From Hyphomicrobiales bacterium (GTDB taxonomy: Bacteria; Pseudomonadota; Alphaproteobacteria; Rhizobiales; Rhizobiaceae), in the NCBI GenBank assembly GCA_900466575.1, contig UBMP01000002.1, positions 1-64,000 on the forward strand: a DNA stretch of 64,000 bases. Direction: 5' to 3'. A program made the translations under genes and the position numbers. Below, piece after piece: positions 8,752-17,641 of the stretch. Numbering within the stretch: position 1 is the stretch's first letter; each line of letters begins with the position of its first letter. Under the pieces are notes generated by a model that was not told the origin of the DNA, made no database searches, and worked only from the letters and a program-made list of their open reading frames with translations.

Positions 8752-9357
8752 TTAGCGGCCTCTTATTCCCCTTGCGTCGATGGCGTCCGCAATCGCATCC
8801 GCATCTTTCAACGTCAGAATGATCAGCGGTCCGATGGCCCGTATCGGACGGAACGCGATGCCGCGCGCCGCATGAGCCTCTTTCAGCCCTTCATAGTGGG
8901 CGAAGATATCCGGCAGGAAGCGAAGCACAAGCCCCAAAGCGAGACCGACATCGGCAGCGCGCACGATCCCCAGCCTTTCGGCAGGCTGCAGCGCTAGAGC
9001 GATCGTCTCCATGAAATCACCAATCCGCGTCGTCGCCGTCACGGCCGCAGCGAGAAACACGACCGCCAGCAGCCGCAGCGTCGAGACGGCAGCCTCCTGC
9101 GGCGAAAGCAGCCAGATGTTGATCAGTCCCAGAACCGCGATAGCGAAGAGCACCGGCTTCAACCGGGTGACCGCCTCGCGAACCGTCATCGGCAGGCTGA
9201 AATAGGTCGCCCCCGCGACGACCATCGCCACCGCCTGAACCGCCATCCGCTCGGTAAGATAAAGCGCGAGCCCGAAAACGAGGATCAACAACAGCTTCGT
9301 GCCCGGCCGCTGCCGATGCAGCAACGTATCGCCCTCGACATAAAGGCTCGTCAGCAT
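8752..9357 (-). CDS. bioN: Energy-coupling factor transmembrane protein BioN (EcfT)
   Basis: T component of the biotin ECF transporter, 201 residues. N-terminal helices are followed by a long cytoplasmic region with the coupling motif HAARGI near residue 165 (Ala-Arg-Gly), which contacts the ATPase. The start codon overlaps the bioM stop by 7 nt (ATGCTGA), showing translational coupling. Confidence 0.9.
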   Translation of the reverse strand: MLTSLYVEGDTLLHRQRPGTKLLLILVFGLALYLTERMAVQAVAMVVAGATYFSLPMTVREAVTRLKPVLFAIAVLGLINIWLLSPQEAAVSTLRLLAVVFLAAAVTATTRIGDFMETIALALQPAERLGIVRAADVGLALGLVLRFLPDIFAHYEGLKEAHAARGIAFRPIRAIGPLIILTLKDADAIADAIDARGIRGR

Positions 9358-10031
9358 CCGGCGATCTCCCGGTAATGCGCGATCGCCGCTGCGGGCCGGC
9401 CGTCGAAGACAATACGCCCCTCATGGAACACCAGAACCCGGTCGAAATCCTCGATCAGCGGCAGGTCATGGCTGATCACGATGGCGTTTTCCTTGAGCGC
9501 ATGGATGGCATCCACCACCCGCCTGCGGTTCTTCAGGTCAAGCTGGTTCACCGGCTCGTCGAAGATCAGGATATCCGGCCCCGTGGCCGACACGCTGGCA
9601 ATCGCCGCCAGCTGCAGCTCCCCGCCCGAAAGCTCGTGCACCCGGCGCGGCCCGAGCGCCTCGATGCCGAAACGCGCCAGCGCCGCCTTCGCCCGCGCCT
9701 CGGCCTCTGCTGGCGCAAGCCCATGCGCCCTCAGCCCGAAGACGATATCTTCCAACACCTGCGGCATGATGAGCTGCTGCGCCGGGTTCTGGAAGATGAA
9801 GCCGGCGACGGAAAGAACCGCCTTGGCGTCCTTCATCGTATCGAGCCCGTTGACCGTCACGGTCCCCGAGGTCGGCTTGACCAGCCCGTCGATCAGCTTG
9901 GCGAAGGTCGTCTTGCCGGAGCCGTTGAGCCCGATGATCCCGATGCGGCGCTCCGTGAGCACCAGCGAAAACGGGTGAAGCGCGACATGCGTCTTGAATT
10001 TCACCGAGCAATCGGAAAAACGGATGTCCAA
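9351..10031 (-). CDS. bioM: Biotin ECF transporter ATPase BioM
   Basis: ABC ATPase (226 residues) energising BioNY. Walker A GLNGSGKTT, Q-loop FQNPAQQ, signature LSGGELQ, Walker B ILIFDEPVNQLD and H-switch VISHDLP are all intact. The first usable start is a TTG at 10031; no ATG lies near, so the exact start is uncertain. It heads the bioMNY operon and is divergent from the DUF1284 gene only 49 bp away, so promoters must overlap. I looked for a BioR box (TTATCTATAA type) in this gap and found no convincing one. Confidence 0.92.
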   Translation of the reverse strand: MDIRFSDCSVKFKTHVALHPFSLVLTERRIGIIGLNGSGKTTFAKLIDGLVKPTSGTVTVNGLDTMKDAKAVLSVAGFIFQNPAQQLIMPQVLEDIVFGLRAHGLAPAEAEARAKAALARFGIEALGPRRVHELSGGELQLAAIASVSATGPDILIFDEPVNQLDLKNRRRVVDAIHALKENAIVISHDLPLIEDFDRVLVFHEGRIVFDGRPAAAIAHYREIAGC

Positions 10032-10080
10032 CGCGCTACAGTCCCAAAGATTGACCCGACGAAAGGGTCTATAGCCAAGG

Positions 10081-10581
10081 ATGGATCGTTTGCAAACAGA
10101 ACCATGTTGCGACGCAGTGGACGAGGACCGGGCGATCCGCCTGCGCGGCCACCATTTCCTCTGTCTCCTGACCTACAAGGGCCTCGGCTACACACCCGCC
10201 TTCGTCGAAAACATGACCGCGATCGCCGACCGCATCAACGCCGGCGAAAAAGTCATCCTCCATGCCGGCCCCGACGACATCTGCGCAGCCCTCACGCCCG
10301 CCGACCGCGTCGCCTGCAACCACGACTGCGCCAAGCCGGAGACAGCAGCGCTGGACGAGATGGCGGAGAGGGCCACCGTCGCGGTGCTGGGGCATGGGCT
10401 GGACGAGGCCTTCACGCTCGATGCGGAAAAGGTAGCGCAACTGCGCGCGGCATTTCTCAGCGGAGAAAGCAGGACTGCCTGTGGGATGTGCCGGTGGCGG
10501 GCGGTTTGCGACGAGATTGCGGGGAGTGGGTTTGAGGGGGTGGTGATTGGGGGACCAATGTCTCGGCTCTACTCAAGTTAA
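10081..10581 (+). CDS. DUF1284 domain-containing protein
   Basis: Conserved protein of unknown function, 166 residues. It has the DUF1284 hallmark RLRGHHFLCLLTYKG near residue 20. Cysteines are clustered: CNHDC (about residue 80) and ACGMCRWRAVC near the C-terminus (C-x2-C-x5-C), together with the HHFLC histidines, suggesting an iron-sulfur or metal site (inference). The gene is divergent from the biotin operon. Start chosen at ATG 10081; the core domain begins about 18 residues later. Confidence 0.8.
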   Translation: MDRLQTEPCCDAVDEDRAIRLRGHHFLCLLTYKGLGYTPAFVENMTAIADRINAGEKVILHAGPDDICAALTPADRVACNHDCAKPETAALDEMAERATVAVLGHGLDEAFTLDAEKVAQLRAAFLSGESRTACGMCRWRAVCDEIAGSGFEGVVIGGPMSRLYSS

Positions 10582-10709
10582 CGAGAAACGTATTTGGTCG
10601 AGAACAATCGCTGCCGCTTAGCGGCTAGGAACAGGCTCTCCGCGTGACAACGCTCAATCCTCTTCGTTCGGCCGGCGTAAAAACTCCCTCGAATCCGGTA
10701 TTTCACCCT

Positions 10710-11447
10710 TCATGAAGGTGTCAAACGCCCTAAGGTCCTCTGCAGATGGGATTTTCCCTCTGTCGGAAAATGCTCTATTTCGTCTGCGACATTTCGCCTA
10801 CTAAGCATGCCAAGGCTCACTTGGCCTGCCTCTAATTCGTACTGAATTGAGCCCGACCATGTATCCATTCTTCCATAGCCCGGAGCGAGTGCGACCGAAC
10901 GCGGGCGGCCTTTCACTTCATGTTTCGCTAGCGCAACCCTTAAGTAGTCGAGCTGTTTGTACAGCACATATGTAATTCGCAAGTCTTCTTCCATCAGCCG
11001 ACGAGATTCGGACGATTCCAATATTCTTTGCAGCTGTTGTGCACGAATTAACATTCCGGAGTGTCGAAACCCCTGCTCTTTCAGCAATTCATCAACTCGT
11101 TCTTTAAGCTTCCCAGTTTCAATGAGTTTCAGAGTATCGCGTACCCTTTGTCGCCACGTACGGAGTAGTTCGTAGGTGCTGAACATCCACATTTGGCTTT
11201 GTGCGTTGAGGAAGAACAGTTTGCTCCTATCCCGCTGATCCTGAAAGCTCTCTTGGAGCACTGTTTGCTCGAGGTTGGTTAGAAACTGGTCAACAACCCC
11301 GATATTGTTCGCCTGCATCTGCATGTAAGGGTCATCGAACATTTGCAGCGAACTCAATGCGCGTCGCAATGCTTCCCAGTCGATCGCATCCGGTACCGGT
11401 GGGAGGCGGTCCTGATCGTGGTCGAAGTCGTCTTCATGTTCTTGCAT
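10710..11447 (-). CDS. Hypothetical protein, probably frameshifted near its 3' end
   Basis: I do not recognise the family. The 245-residue product is rich in charged helices, with an acidic N-terminus (QEHEDDFDHDQDRLPP) and no signal peptide or membrane segment. Base composition is clearly AT-richer than the neighbours, pointing to horizontal gain. The last 14 residues look out of frame. Adding one A to the A4 run (plus-strand T4 at 10752-10755) would continue the protein as EGKIPSAEDLRAFD... to MKGEIPDSREF and end at a TGA at 10654-10656, giving a gene of 10654-11447. Either a real mutation or a homopolymer error could explain this. Confidence 0.65.
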   Translation of the reverse strand: MQEHEDDFDHDQDRLPPVPDAIDWEALRRALSSLQMFDDPYMQMQANNIGVVDQFLTNLEQTVLQESFQDQRDRSKLFFLNAQSQMWMFSTYELLRTWRQRVRDTLKLIETGKLKERVDELLKEQGFRHSGMLIRAQQLQRILESSESRRLMEEDLRITYVLYKQLDYLRVALAKHEVKGRPRSVALAPGYGRMDTWSGSIQYELEAGQVSLGMLSRRNVADEIEHFPTEGKSHLQRTLGRLTPS

Positions 11448-11630
11448 GCTTCTATGTTTAGCAGATTATCCCGTCAGGTAAAAAAGGTATGACGGATAAC
11501 CGAAGCCATATTTCGTGATCTGTCTTAGTCGCACTTTCTTGCATTAGTCCCTATCCTCACTTCGCCCACTCAGCCATGAGCCCCCGGCGCAACACCGAGA
11601 GCCCGATGACGGCGCCTTGGCTTGCTGCCT

Positions 11631-12119
11631 CTATTTCACCCGCACAAACTCGAGATGCGGCACAAACTCCTGGTTCTTCACGGGGTCCTTGATCGGCATG
11701 GCGGCGATCTTCAGTTCATTGGCGCCGATGGAATCGACCTGGAGGGTTTGGGAGATGCCCTTCCATTGCGGGAATGTCGATTGAATGAGGGTGCGCGATA
11801 TCTTCTTCGTCTTTTCATCGATCTTGTAATTGCCGAAATAGGCGATCGACGGGCCGACCGGATCGGTCGGGACCGAATTGGGCTTCGGCTTGCGGTCGTC
11901 CGCCGCCATGATGAAGCTGAACGTGCCTTCGCGCGTCATGATCAACTGGCCGACCGGGCCGGGGCCCCAAGTCTCGCGTTTGGTGCCATCGGCGAATTGA
12001 TCGTAAACCGCAGTCACTTTCCAGGTGCCGGCGATCTGCGATTTGACGCTTTGTCCGGCCTGGGCCGCAAATGCGCCGGCCAGCGTGAGTGCAATGACGA
12101 GGGAGGGGAGCACACGCAT
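11631..12119 (-). CDS. Lipocalin-like domain secreted protein
   Basis: Small exported protein (162 residues). It begins with a signal peptide (MRVLPSLVIALTLAGAFAAQA) followed by a lipocalin-like domain: GTWKVTAVYDQF, GQLIMTREGTFSFIM and FGNYKIDEKTKK. Function is unknown; such proteins are thought to bind small hydrophobic ligands. The start at 12119 has an AAGGAAAG ribosome site; a longer frame to 12320 would bury the signal peptide. It is divergent from the ycaQ-type gene. Confidence 0.75.
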   Translation of the reverse strand: MRVLPSLVIALTLAGAFAAQAGQSVKSQIAGTWKVTAVYDQFADGTKRETWGPGPVGQLIMTREGTFSFIMAADDRKPKPNSVPTDPVGPSIAYFGNYKIDEKTKKISRTLIQSTFPQWKGISQTLQVDSIGANELKIAAMPIKDPVKNQEFVPHLEFVRVK

Positions 12120-12329
12120 GTTCTTTCCTTGCTTTCTGCCGCTGGACATTGATCGGATCTTTTCGTTCGACGCCGCAGGGCGGCGGCACGACATGCGCCC
12201 TCCAGCGGGAGGAAAACTAGCATCGGTCAAGAATGGCTGCCCGGAGAAGATTGCGTATAATTTTCGATCGGAAGATCGAGCGGTTTGAATTCGGCTTGAA
12301 CAAAGCATGAACATGTGCATTCATGTGTC

Positions 12330-13523
12330 ATGGCGACTCACATCCCCAACCTCACCGCCCGACGCATCTTCCTCGCCCGCCAGGGCCTCTCGGCCCATCC
12401 CGGCCGGGCGCTCGACAGGGAAGGGCTCTATCAGCTCATCCACGGTCTCGGCTTCGTGCAGGTGGATAGCATTGCGACGGTTGTCCGGGCGCATGAGCAG
12501 ATCGTCTTTTCGCGCAACCAGACCTTCGACCGCGAGCACCTGCGCAAGCTGATCGAGGAGGATCGGCGGCTGTTCGAGCATTGGACGCATGATGCCTCGA
12601 TCCTGCCGGTCGCGTTCTTTCCCTACTGGAAGCATCGCTTCGTCCGCAAGGAAGCCTCGATGCGCGAGCGCTGGGCGAAGTGGCAGGGGAAGGGGTTCGA
12701 CAGCGCCTTTGAGGAGACAATGGCGCGGATTCGCGATGGCGGCGAGTTGCTGACGCGCGATGTGAAGCCCGAGGATCACAAGTCCGGCGGCTGGTGGGAA
12801 TGGCATCCGTCCAAGACCGCGCTGGAATTCTACTGGCAAACCGGCAAGCTTGCCATTTCGCGGCGCGAGAATTTCCAGAAGGTCTATGATCTGACGGAGC
12901 GGGTGATCCCGGCCCATGCGCGCGAGCCGGAAGTGAGCCACGAGGCCTTTGTCGACTGGGCCTGCCGTTCGGCGCTGACAAGGCTGGGTTTTGCCACCCA
13001 TGGCGAGATCGCCGCCTTCTTCGCCCTCGTCTCGCCTGAGGAGGCGAAGGGCTGGGTGGCGGAGCATCGCGACGAACTGGAGCCGGTCGAGGTCGCGCCC
13101 ATCGACGGCGGGAAGCCGCGCGCGGCCTTCGCCTTCAAGGGGCTCTCCGCCAACCCCGACGACTGGCCTGAGCCGCCCTCGCGGGTGCGGGTGCTCAGCC
13201 CCTTCGACCCGCTGCTGCGTGACCGCGACCGCACTGAGCGCCTCTTCGGCTTCCGCTACCGCATCGAGATTTACGTCCCCGAGCCCAAGCGCGAATATGG
13301 CTACTATGTCTTCCCGCTTCTGGAAGGCGACCGCCTGATCGGCCGCATCGACATGAAGGCGGATCGCAAGACGGGCCGGCTCAATGTCCGCAAGCTTTGG
13401 TGGGAAAAGGGCGTACGCGCCTCCTCCGGACGGATCGAAAAGCTGATGGCCGAGCTTTCCCGCGTCGCCCGCTTTGCCGGGGTAGAGGAGGTGGTGCTGG
13501 CCGAGGATTGGCTGGCGACGTGA
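12330..13523 (+). CDS. YcaQ/AlkZ-family winged-helix DNA glycosylase
   Basis: Winged helix-turn-helix protein of the HTH_42 family (397 residues from the ATG at 12330). Characterised relatives (YcaQ/AlkX, AlkZ) unhook DNA interstrand crosslinks or excise bulky alkylated bases. The catalytic Q-phi-D type motif QVD is present at residues 44-46 (GFVQVDSIATV), and the C-terminal segment SPFDPLLRDRDR is conserved in the family. Upstream starts at 12315 or 12307 are possible but add no conserved residues. No lexA box was evident, so damage induction is not supported from sequence. Confidence 0.82.
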   Translation: MATHIPNLTARRIFLARQGLSAHPGRALDREGLYQLIHGLGFVQVDSIATVVRAHEQIVFSRNQTFDREHLRKLIEEDRRLFEHWTHDASILPVAFFPYWKHRFVRKEASMRERWAKWQGKGFDSAFEETMARIRDGGELLTRDVKPEDHKSGGWWEWHPSKTALEFYWQTGKLAISRRENFQKVYDLTERVIPAHAREPEVSHEAFVDWACRSALTRLGFATHGEIAAFFALVSPEEAKGWVAEHRDELEPVEVAPIDGGKPRAAFAFKGLSANPDDWPEPPSRVRVLSPFDPLLRDRDRTERLFGFRYRIEIYVPEPKREYGYYVFPLLEGDRLIGRIDMKADRKTGRLNVRKLWWEKGVRASSGRIEKLMAELSRVARFAGVEEVVLAEDWLAT

Positions 13524-13664
13524 TCCGGTGAACGCTGCATCGACCGTTTCCGCCGCTTTTCGGGTGGCACGCATGTTGCAATGCGGCCAAACTTGTTCCT
13601 ACATAACAACTGTATGAACAAGCCGCTTTCGCTTCGGATCAGGCGGCTGCATTGCGAGTTTCCC

Positions 13665-14480
13665 ATGTCCGGCCCCGTCATTGGCATTATCGGCAATAGC
13701 TATTCCATCGAGGACCGCTTCCCGGTCCAGGTCGTCGGCGACCGCAACATGGCGGCCGTGACCGATGTCATGGGCGGCTTGCCGCTGATGTTTGCCGCGC
13801 ACCCGGCCATCACCGACATCGAAGCGCTGCTGGAAGTCGTTGACGGTGTCTTGCTCACCGGCGCGCGCGCCAATGTCCATCCGCGCCGTTTCGGTATGGA
13901 TGCGAACCCGAAACACGAACCCTATGACGAAGAGCGCGACAGCATCGCGTTGCCGCTGATCGATGCCTGCGTGGCGCGCGGCGTGCCTGTGTTCGGCATC
14001 TGCCGCGGCTTTCAGGAAATGGCGGTGGCCGGCGGCGCGACGCTGCATCCGGAGATCCGCGAGCTGCCCGGCCGCATCAATCATCGCATGCCGCGTTTGG
14101 AAACCGGTGAGGTCCATCCCGATCCGGCGGTGGTTTTCGCCGACCGACATGGCGTCGACTTGACCCCCGGCGGCGTCTTCGCCGGCATTTTCGGCAGCGA
14201 CAAGATCCGCGTGAATTCACTGCACGGGCAGGGCATTCTCGACCTCGGCGACAAGATCGTTGTCGAGGGCCTGGCCGATGACGGCACGGTAGAGGCCATC
14301 CGCATGCGCGAAGCCAAGGATTTCGCGCTCGGCGTCCAATGGCATGCCGAGTACGATCCGCAGACCAACCCGGTCAACCGCGCCCTCTTCGAGGCCTTCG
14401 GCGAGGCCGCGCGTGCCTATCGCGCCGCGCGTCTTGGCGGCGGCACGGCAGACCGGATCAATGGTGTCGTGGCGCGCTAG
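13665..14480 (+). CDS. Gamma-glutamyl-gamma-aminobutyrate hydrolase family protein (peptidase C26)
   Basis: Class I glutamine-amidotransferase-like hydrolase, 271 residues. The nucleophile elbow is GICRGFQEM and the catalytic His lies in LGVQWHAEYDP; LLTGARANVHP and VNSLHGQGI match PuuD-type enzymes, which hydrolyse gamma-glutamyl amides in putrescine or polyamine catabolism. Agmatinase lies about 1 kb downstream, which fits a polyamine theme (inference). Start set at ATG 13665 where homology begins; an upstream ATG at 13614 is in frame. The stop codon is embedded in a palindromic repeat. Confidence 0.85.
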   Translation: MSGPVIGIIGNSYSIEDRFPVQVVGDRNMAAVTDVMGGLPLMFAAHPAITDIEALLEVVDGVLLTGARANVHPRRFGMDANPKHEPYDEERDSIALPLIDACVARGVPVFGICRGFQEMAVAGGATLHPEIRELPGRINHRMPRLETGEVHPDPAVVFADRHGVDLTPGGVFAGIFGSDKIRVNSLHGQGILDLGDKIVVEGLADDGTVEAIRMREAKDFALGVQWHAEYDPQTNPVNRALFEAFGEAARAYRAARLGGGTADRINGVVAR

Positions 14481-14580
14481 AGCATTTCAGCATTGAACGG
14501 AAACGCTGAAGCGCTCTATCTATTTGTTTTCACGCAATTCCGGACGCGAAGCCGGTTTCCGCTTTCGCTGGAATTGCTAT
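14479..14580. repeat. Interspersed palindromic repeat, two-module copy
   Basis: First module (14479-14517) is a hairpin, AGAGC/GCTCT and TTCAGC/GCTGAA arms, overlapping the preceding stop codon. The second (about 14531-14580) carries GCAATTCC...GGAATTGC ends read in reverse, matching repeats at 42903 and 48537. It lies between convergent genes and may also serve as a terminator. Confidence 0.75.
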
Positions 14581-14588
14581 AGGCCCCT

Positions 14589-15374
14589 TTACACGGCTTC
14601 TCCCGCCAGATGCCGGGCGGCAAGAGAAAAGAGCTCCGCCTGTGAGGAAATCGACAGCTTCGCATAGGCGTGTCGCCTATGCACCTTCACCGTGCCCTCC
14701 GAAATCCCGGTCGCCTGCGCGATCGCCCGCGTCGAGCGCCCGTTCAGGATCATGTAGACGATGTCGCGCTCGCGCGGGGAAAGCCGCCCGGACGCGAAGG
14801 TGGCCAGCCGCTCATCGATGCCGCTCGTTTGGTCCGGCGCGCCGCCATCCCAGTGCTTGAGGCTCGCAGCCGCAATGAGCGGAAAGACCGCAGCAAGCCG
14901 CGCTGCGTCATGCCGGCTGAAACGCTCGGCTCCAAGCCCTCGCGCCAGCGACAGAAGCAGCCATTCCTCCGGCCGCCCGGTGGCGATGAGAAGCCCCAGT
15001 TCGTCCGTCATCTTGATGCGACGAAAGAAGGTTCGGTAATATTCCGAGCGCACGAAACCATCGGGCGCCAGATCGAAGAGCAGGTGCACGCCCGGCCGCA
15101 CACCGTTGCGCATCGCGATGTGGAATGGGTCGAGCAGATAGGGCCCGCTTTCGTAGAAACGCGTGTTGACCAGCGCCTGAGTTTCGTCGAGGTCGTTATA
15201 GACGGTCTCGGGCTGCGCGGTACCGCGATAGAAGGTCGTCATCAGCGTATCGAAGGGTGCAAGCTGCCTCAGCGCCGCCGTCAGCGCGACGGGAAAGTCG
15301 TCCGCACCGATGGCCGCGACGAAGCGCGCTGCAAGCGGCGACCATGTGGAGAGAAGCATCAGATCATCTGTCAT
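14589..15374 (-). CDS. LuxR-type helix-turn-helix transcriptional regulator
   Basis: Regulator of 261 residues with a C-terminal GerE/LuxR DNA-binding domain (LSPRERDIVYMILNGRSTRAIAQATGISEGTVKVH). The N-terminal 180 residues form a sensor-like region with no clear autoinducer-binding signature. It is divergent from agmatinase, 109 bp apart, and a 6-bp dyad lies in that gap, so control of agmatine use is plausible (inference). Confidence 0.85.
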   Translation of the reverse strand: MTDDLMLLSTWSPLAARFVAAIGADDFPVALTAALRQLAPFDTLMTTFYRGTAQPETVYNDLDETQALVNTRFYESGPYLLDPFHIAMRNGVRPGVHLLFDLAPDGFVRSEYYRTFFRRIKMTDELGLLIATGRPEEWLLLSLARGLGAERFSRHDAARLAAVFPLIAAASLKHWDGGAPDQTSGIDERLATFASGRLSPRERDIVYMILNGRSTRAIAQATGISEGTVKVHRRHAYAKLSISSQAELFSLAARHLAGEAV

Positions 15375-15391
15375 GCGAGGGATATACCACC

Positions 15392-15407
15392 AAAGGCGTA
15401 TGCCTTT
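15392..15407. promoter_or_regulatory. Dyad between LuxR regulator and agmatinase
   Basis: AAAGGC-GTAT-GCCTTT is a perfect 6-bp inverted repeat, 18 bp upstream of the LuxR start and about 77 bp upstream of speB. Its position suits an operator for the adjacent LuxR protein acting on both promoters. Confidence 0.45.
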
Positions 15408-15483
15408 AACGGATTTTTTCGCGCAGGTGTCCTGTGCTTGATTAGCCTCGCAATTTCAATGTTCGCCCCGCAAAGGATAGTCC

Positions 15484-16455
15484 ATGAGCGCCCCCATCGA
15501 AGTCATGCCGAAGATCGGCGATCTCGCCTTCACCCGTGACAGCCATTACGGCTCGATCATGGAAAATGCCTTTGCCGGCGCGCTTTCCTTCATGCGCCGC
15601 CGCTATACGCGCGATCTGACGGGCGTTGATGTCGCCGTCATGGGCGTGCCGCTCGATCTCACCACCTCAGGCCGCCCCGGCACGCGCCTCGGGCCCCGTG
15701 CCATCCGCGCGGCCTCGTCGCATCTCGCATGGTCGCGCCCCTGGCCCTGGGAAAGCGATGTGTTTGAAGACCTCGCAGTCGTCGATTATGGCGATTGCCT
15801 CTTCGACCCCGGGCGTCCGATGGACATTCCGAAGGCGATCCGCGAAGCCGCAGCCGACGTGCTGGCGACCGATACGGCGCTGCTGACGCTCGGCGGCGAC
15901 CATTTCATTACCTGGCCGCTGCTGCAGGCCCATGCGGCCAAGCACGGAGCGCTTTCGATCATCCAGTTCGACGCGCATACCGACACCTGGGCGGACGAGG
16001 GCGAGCGGCTCGATCATGGCACCATGCTCTGGCATGCCATTCACGAGGGCCTTGTCGTCCCCTCGCGCTCCGCACAGATCGGCATCCGCTCGCACAATGA
16101 CGACCCGATGGGCGTCAACATCTTCAACGCCATTGAGGTCCATAAGCAGGGTCCGGAGGCGATCGCAGAAAAGGTCCGCAAGATCGTCGGCGATCATCCG
16201 GTCTATGTCACCTTCGACATCGACTGCCTCGACCCTTCGGCCGCACCGGGAACGGGCACGCCGGTCGTCGGCGGGCTGACGAGCTATCAGGCGCAGGAAA
16301 TCATCCGAGGGCTCGCCGGGCTGAATGTCGTCGGCATGGACGTCGTGGAAGTCTCCCCTCCCTACGACCACGCGGAGATTACCGCGCTGGCAGGGGCGAC
16401 GATTGCCAACGATCTCCTGGCGCTGCATGCGGCGGGGAGGAAGGCGAGGGGATAA
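15484..16455 (+). CDS. speB: Agmatinase
   Basis: Ureohydrolase that splits agmatine to putrescine and urea, 323 residues. All binuclear manganese motifs are present: GGDHFITWPLL, FDAHTDTWADE and FDIDCLDPSAAPGTG. The arginase alternative is less likely because the SRPGT.. N-terminal motif (TSGRPGTRLGPRAIR) is the agmatinase form, though some rhizobial paralogs hydrolyse other guanidino compounds. A GGATAG ribosome site precedes the ATG. Confidence 0.88.
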   Translation: MSAPIEVMPKIGDLAFTRDSHYGSIMENAFAGALSFMRRRYTRDLTGVDVAVMGVPLDLTTSGRPGTRLGPRAIRAASSHLAWSRPWPWESDVFEDLAVVDYGDCLFDPGRPMDIPKAIREAAADVLATDTALLTLGGDHFITWPLLQAHAAKHGALSIIQFDAHTDTWADEGERLDHGTMLWHAIHEGLVVPSRSAQIGIRSHNDDPMGVNIFNAIEVHKQGPEAIAEKVRKIVGDHPVYVTFDIDCLDPSAAPGTGTPVVGGLTSYQAQEIIRGLAGLNVVGMDVVEVSPPYDHAEITALAGATIANDLLALHAAGRKARG

Positions 16456-16464
16456 CCGCTCGTC

Positions 16465-17562
16465 TTACCGCACTTTCCCATTCTGCCCGCGATCCCGCAG
16501 GAAGTGGTCGGCAATCGTGCAGGCCACCATCGCCTCGCCGATGGGCACGGCGCGGATGCCGACGCAGGGGTCGTGACGACCTTTAGTGCGGACGGAAACA
16601 TTGTTGCCGTCCTTGTCGATGGAAAGCCGCTCGGTCAGGATCGAGGAGGTCGGCTTGACGGCGAAGCGCGCGATGACCGGCTGGCCGGTGGAAATGCCGC
16701 CGAGAATGCCGCCGGCATGGTTGGAGAGAAACAACGGTTTGCCGTCATTGCCCATCCGCATTTCGTCGGCATTTTCCTCGCCGGTGATTTCGGCGGCGCC
16801 AAAGCCGTTGCCGATCTCGACACCCTTCACGGCATTGATCGACATCAGATTGGAAGCGATGTCCTGATCGAGCTTGGCATAGATCGGTGCGCCAAGTCCG
16901 GCGGGAACACCTTCCGCCACAACTTCGATGACCGCACCGACGGACGAACCCGCCTTGCGGATGCCGTCGAGATATTCTTCCCACACCGGAACGATGGCCG
17001 CATCCGGCGCGAAGAAGGGGTTTTGATCAACCTGATCCCAGTCCCAGTTCTCGCGGTTGATCTTGATCTTGCCGATCTGCACAAGAGCGGCACGAACGAT
17101 CACGCCCGGGACGACCTTGCGGGCGAGCGCACCGGCAGCAACACGCGCCGCCGTCTCGCGGGCGGACGAGCGTCCGCCGCCGCGATAGTCGCGAATGCCG
17201 TATTTGACGTCATAGGCGTAGTCGGCATGGCCGGGACGGTAGCGGGAGGCGATTTCGCCATAATCCTTGGAGCGCTGGTCGGTATTTTCGATCAGCATGG
17301 AAACCGGGGTGCCGGTGGTGACGAGCGTCTCGCCATCCTCTTCCGGCAGCACGCCGGACAGCACCTTCACGATATCTTCCTCGCGTCGCTGCGTGACGAA
17401 ACGCGACTGGCCGGGCTTGCGCTTGTCCATATAGCTCTGAATTTCGGCCAGCGTGAAGCGGATGCCGGGCGGGCAGCCGTCGATGACACAGCCGAGCGCC
17501 GGTCCGTGGCTTTCGCCCCAGGTCGTGACCCGGAAAAGATGTCCGAACGTGTTGTGCGACAT
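16465..17562 (-). CDS. aroC: Chorismate synthase
   Basis: FMN-dependent lyase making chorismate from EPSP, the last shikimate-pathway step. Its 365 residues are normal. Family signatures are visible: [18 protein letters not shown], the [29 protein letters not shown] region, and [16 protein letters not shown] near the C-terminus. It converges on agmatinase, with only 9 bp between the stops, and lies downstream of the large GGDEF-EAL gene's 3' side reading the same way. Confidence 0.96.
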   Translation of the reverse strand: MSHNTFGHLFRVTTWGESHGPALGCVIDGCPPGIRFTLAEIQSYMDKRKPGQSRFVTQRREEDIVKVLSGVLPEEDGETLVTTGTPVSMLIENTDQRSKDYGEIASRYRPGHADYAYDVKYGIRDYRGGGRSSARETAARVAAGALARKVVPGVIVRAALVQIGKIKINRENWDWDQVDQNPFFAPDAAIVPVWEEYLDGIRKAGSSVGAVIEVVAEGVPAGLGAPIYAKLDQDIASNLMSINAVKGVEIGNGFGAAEITGEENADEMRMGNDGKPLFLSNHAGGILGGISTGQPVIARFAVKPTSSILTERLSIDKDGNNVSVRTKGRHDPCVGIRAVPIGEAMVACTIADHFLRDRGQNGKVR

Positions 17563-17641
17563 GAAGAGCCCGTGGAGTTCGTATTGAGAATTCGGGCCTC
17601 TCTTAAAGCGCCGGCCTTAAAAAGAAAAGCGGCAACGCTTG

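Noticed and set aside
10032-10080. Possible BioR operator upstream of bioM
   Set aside because: The nearest candidate (TCTATAG near 10068) does not match the TTATCTATAA-type consensus on both arms.
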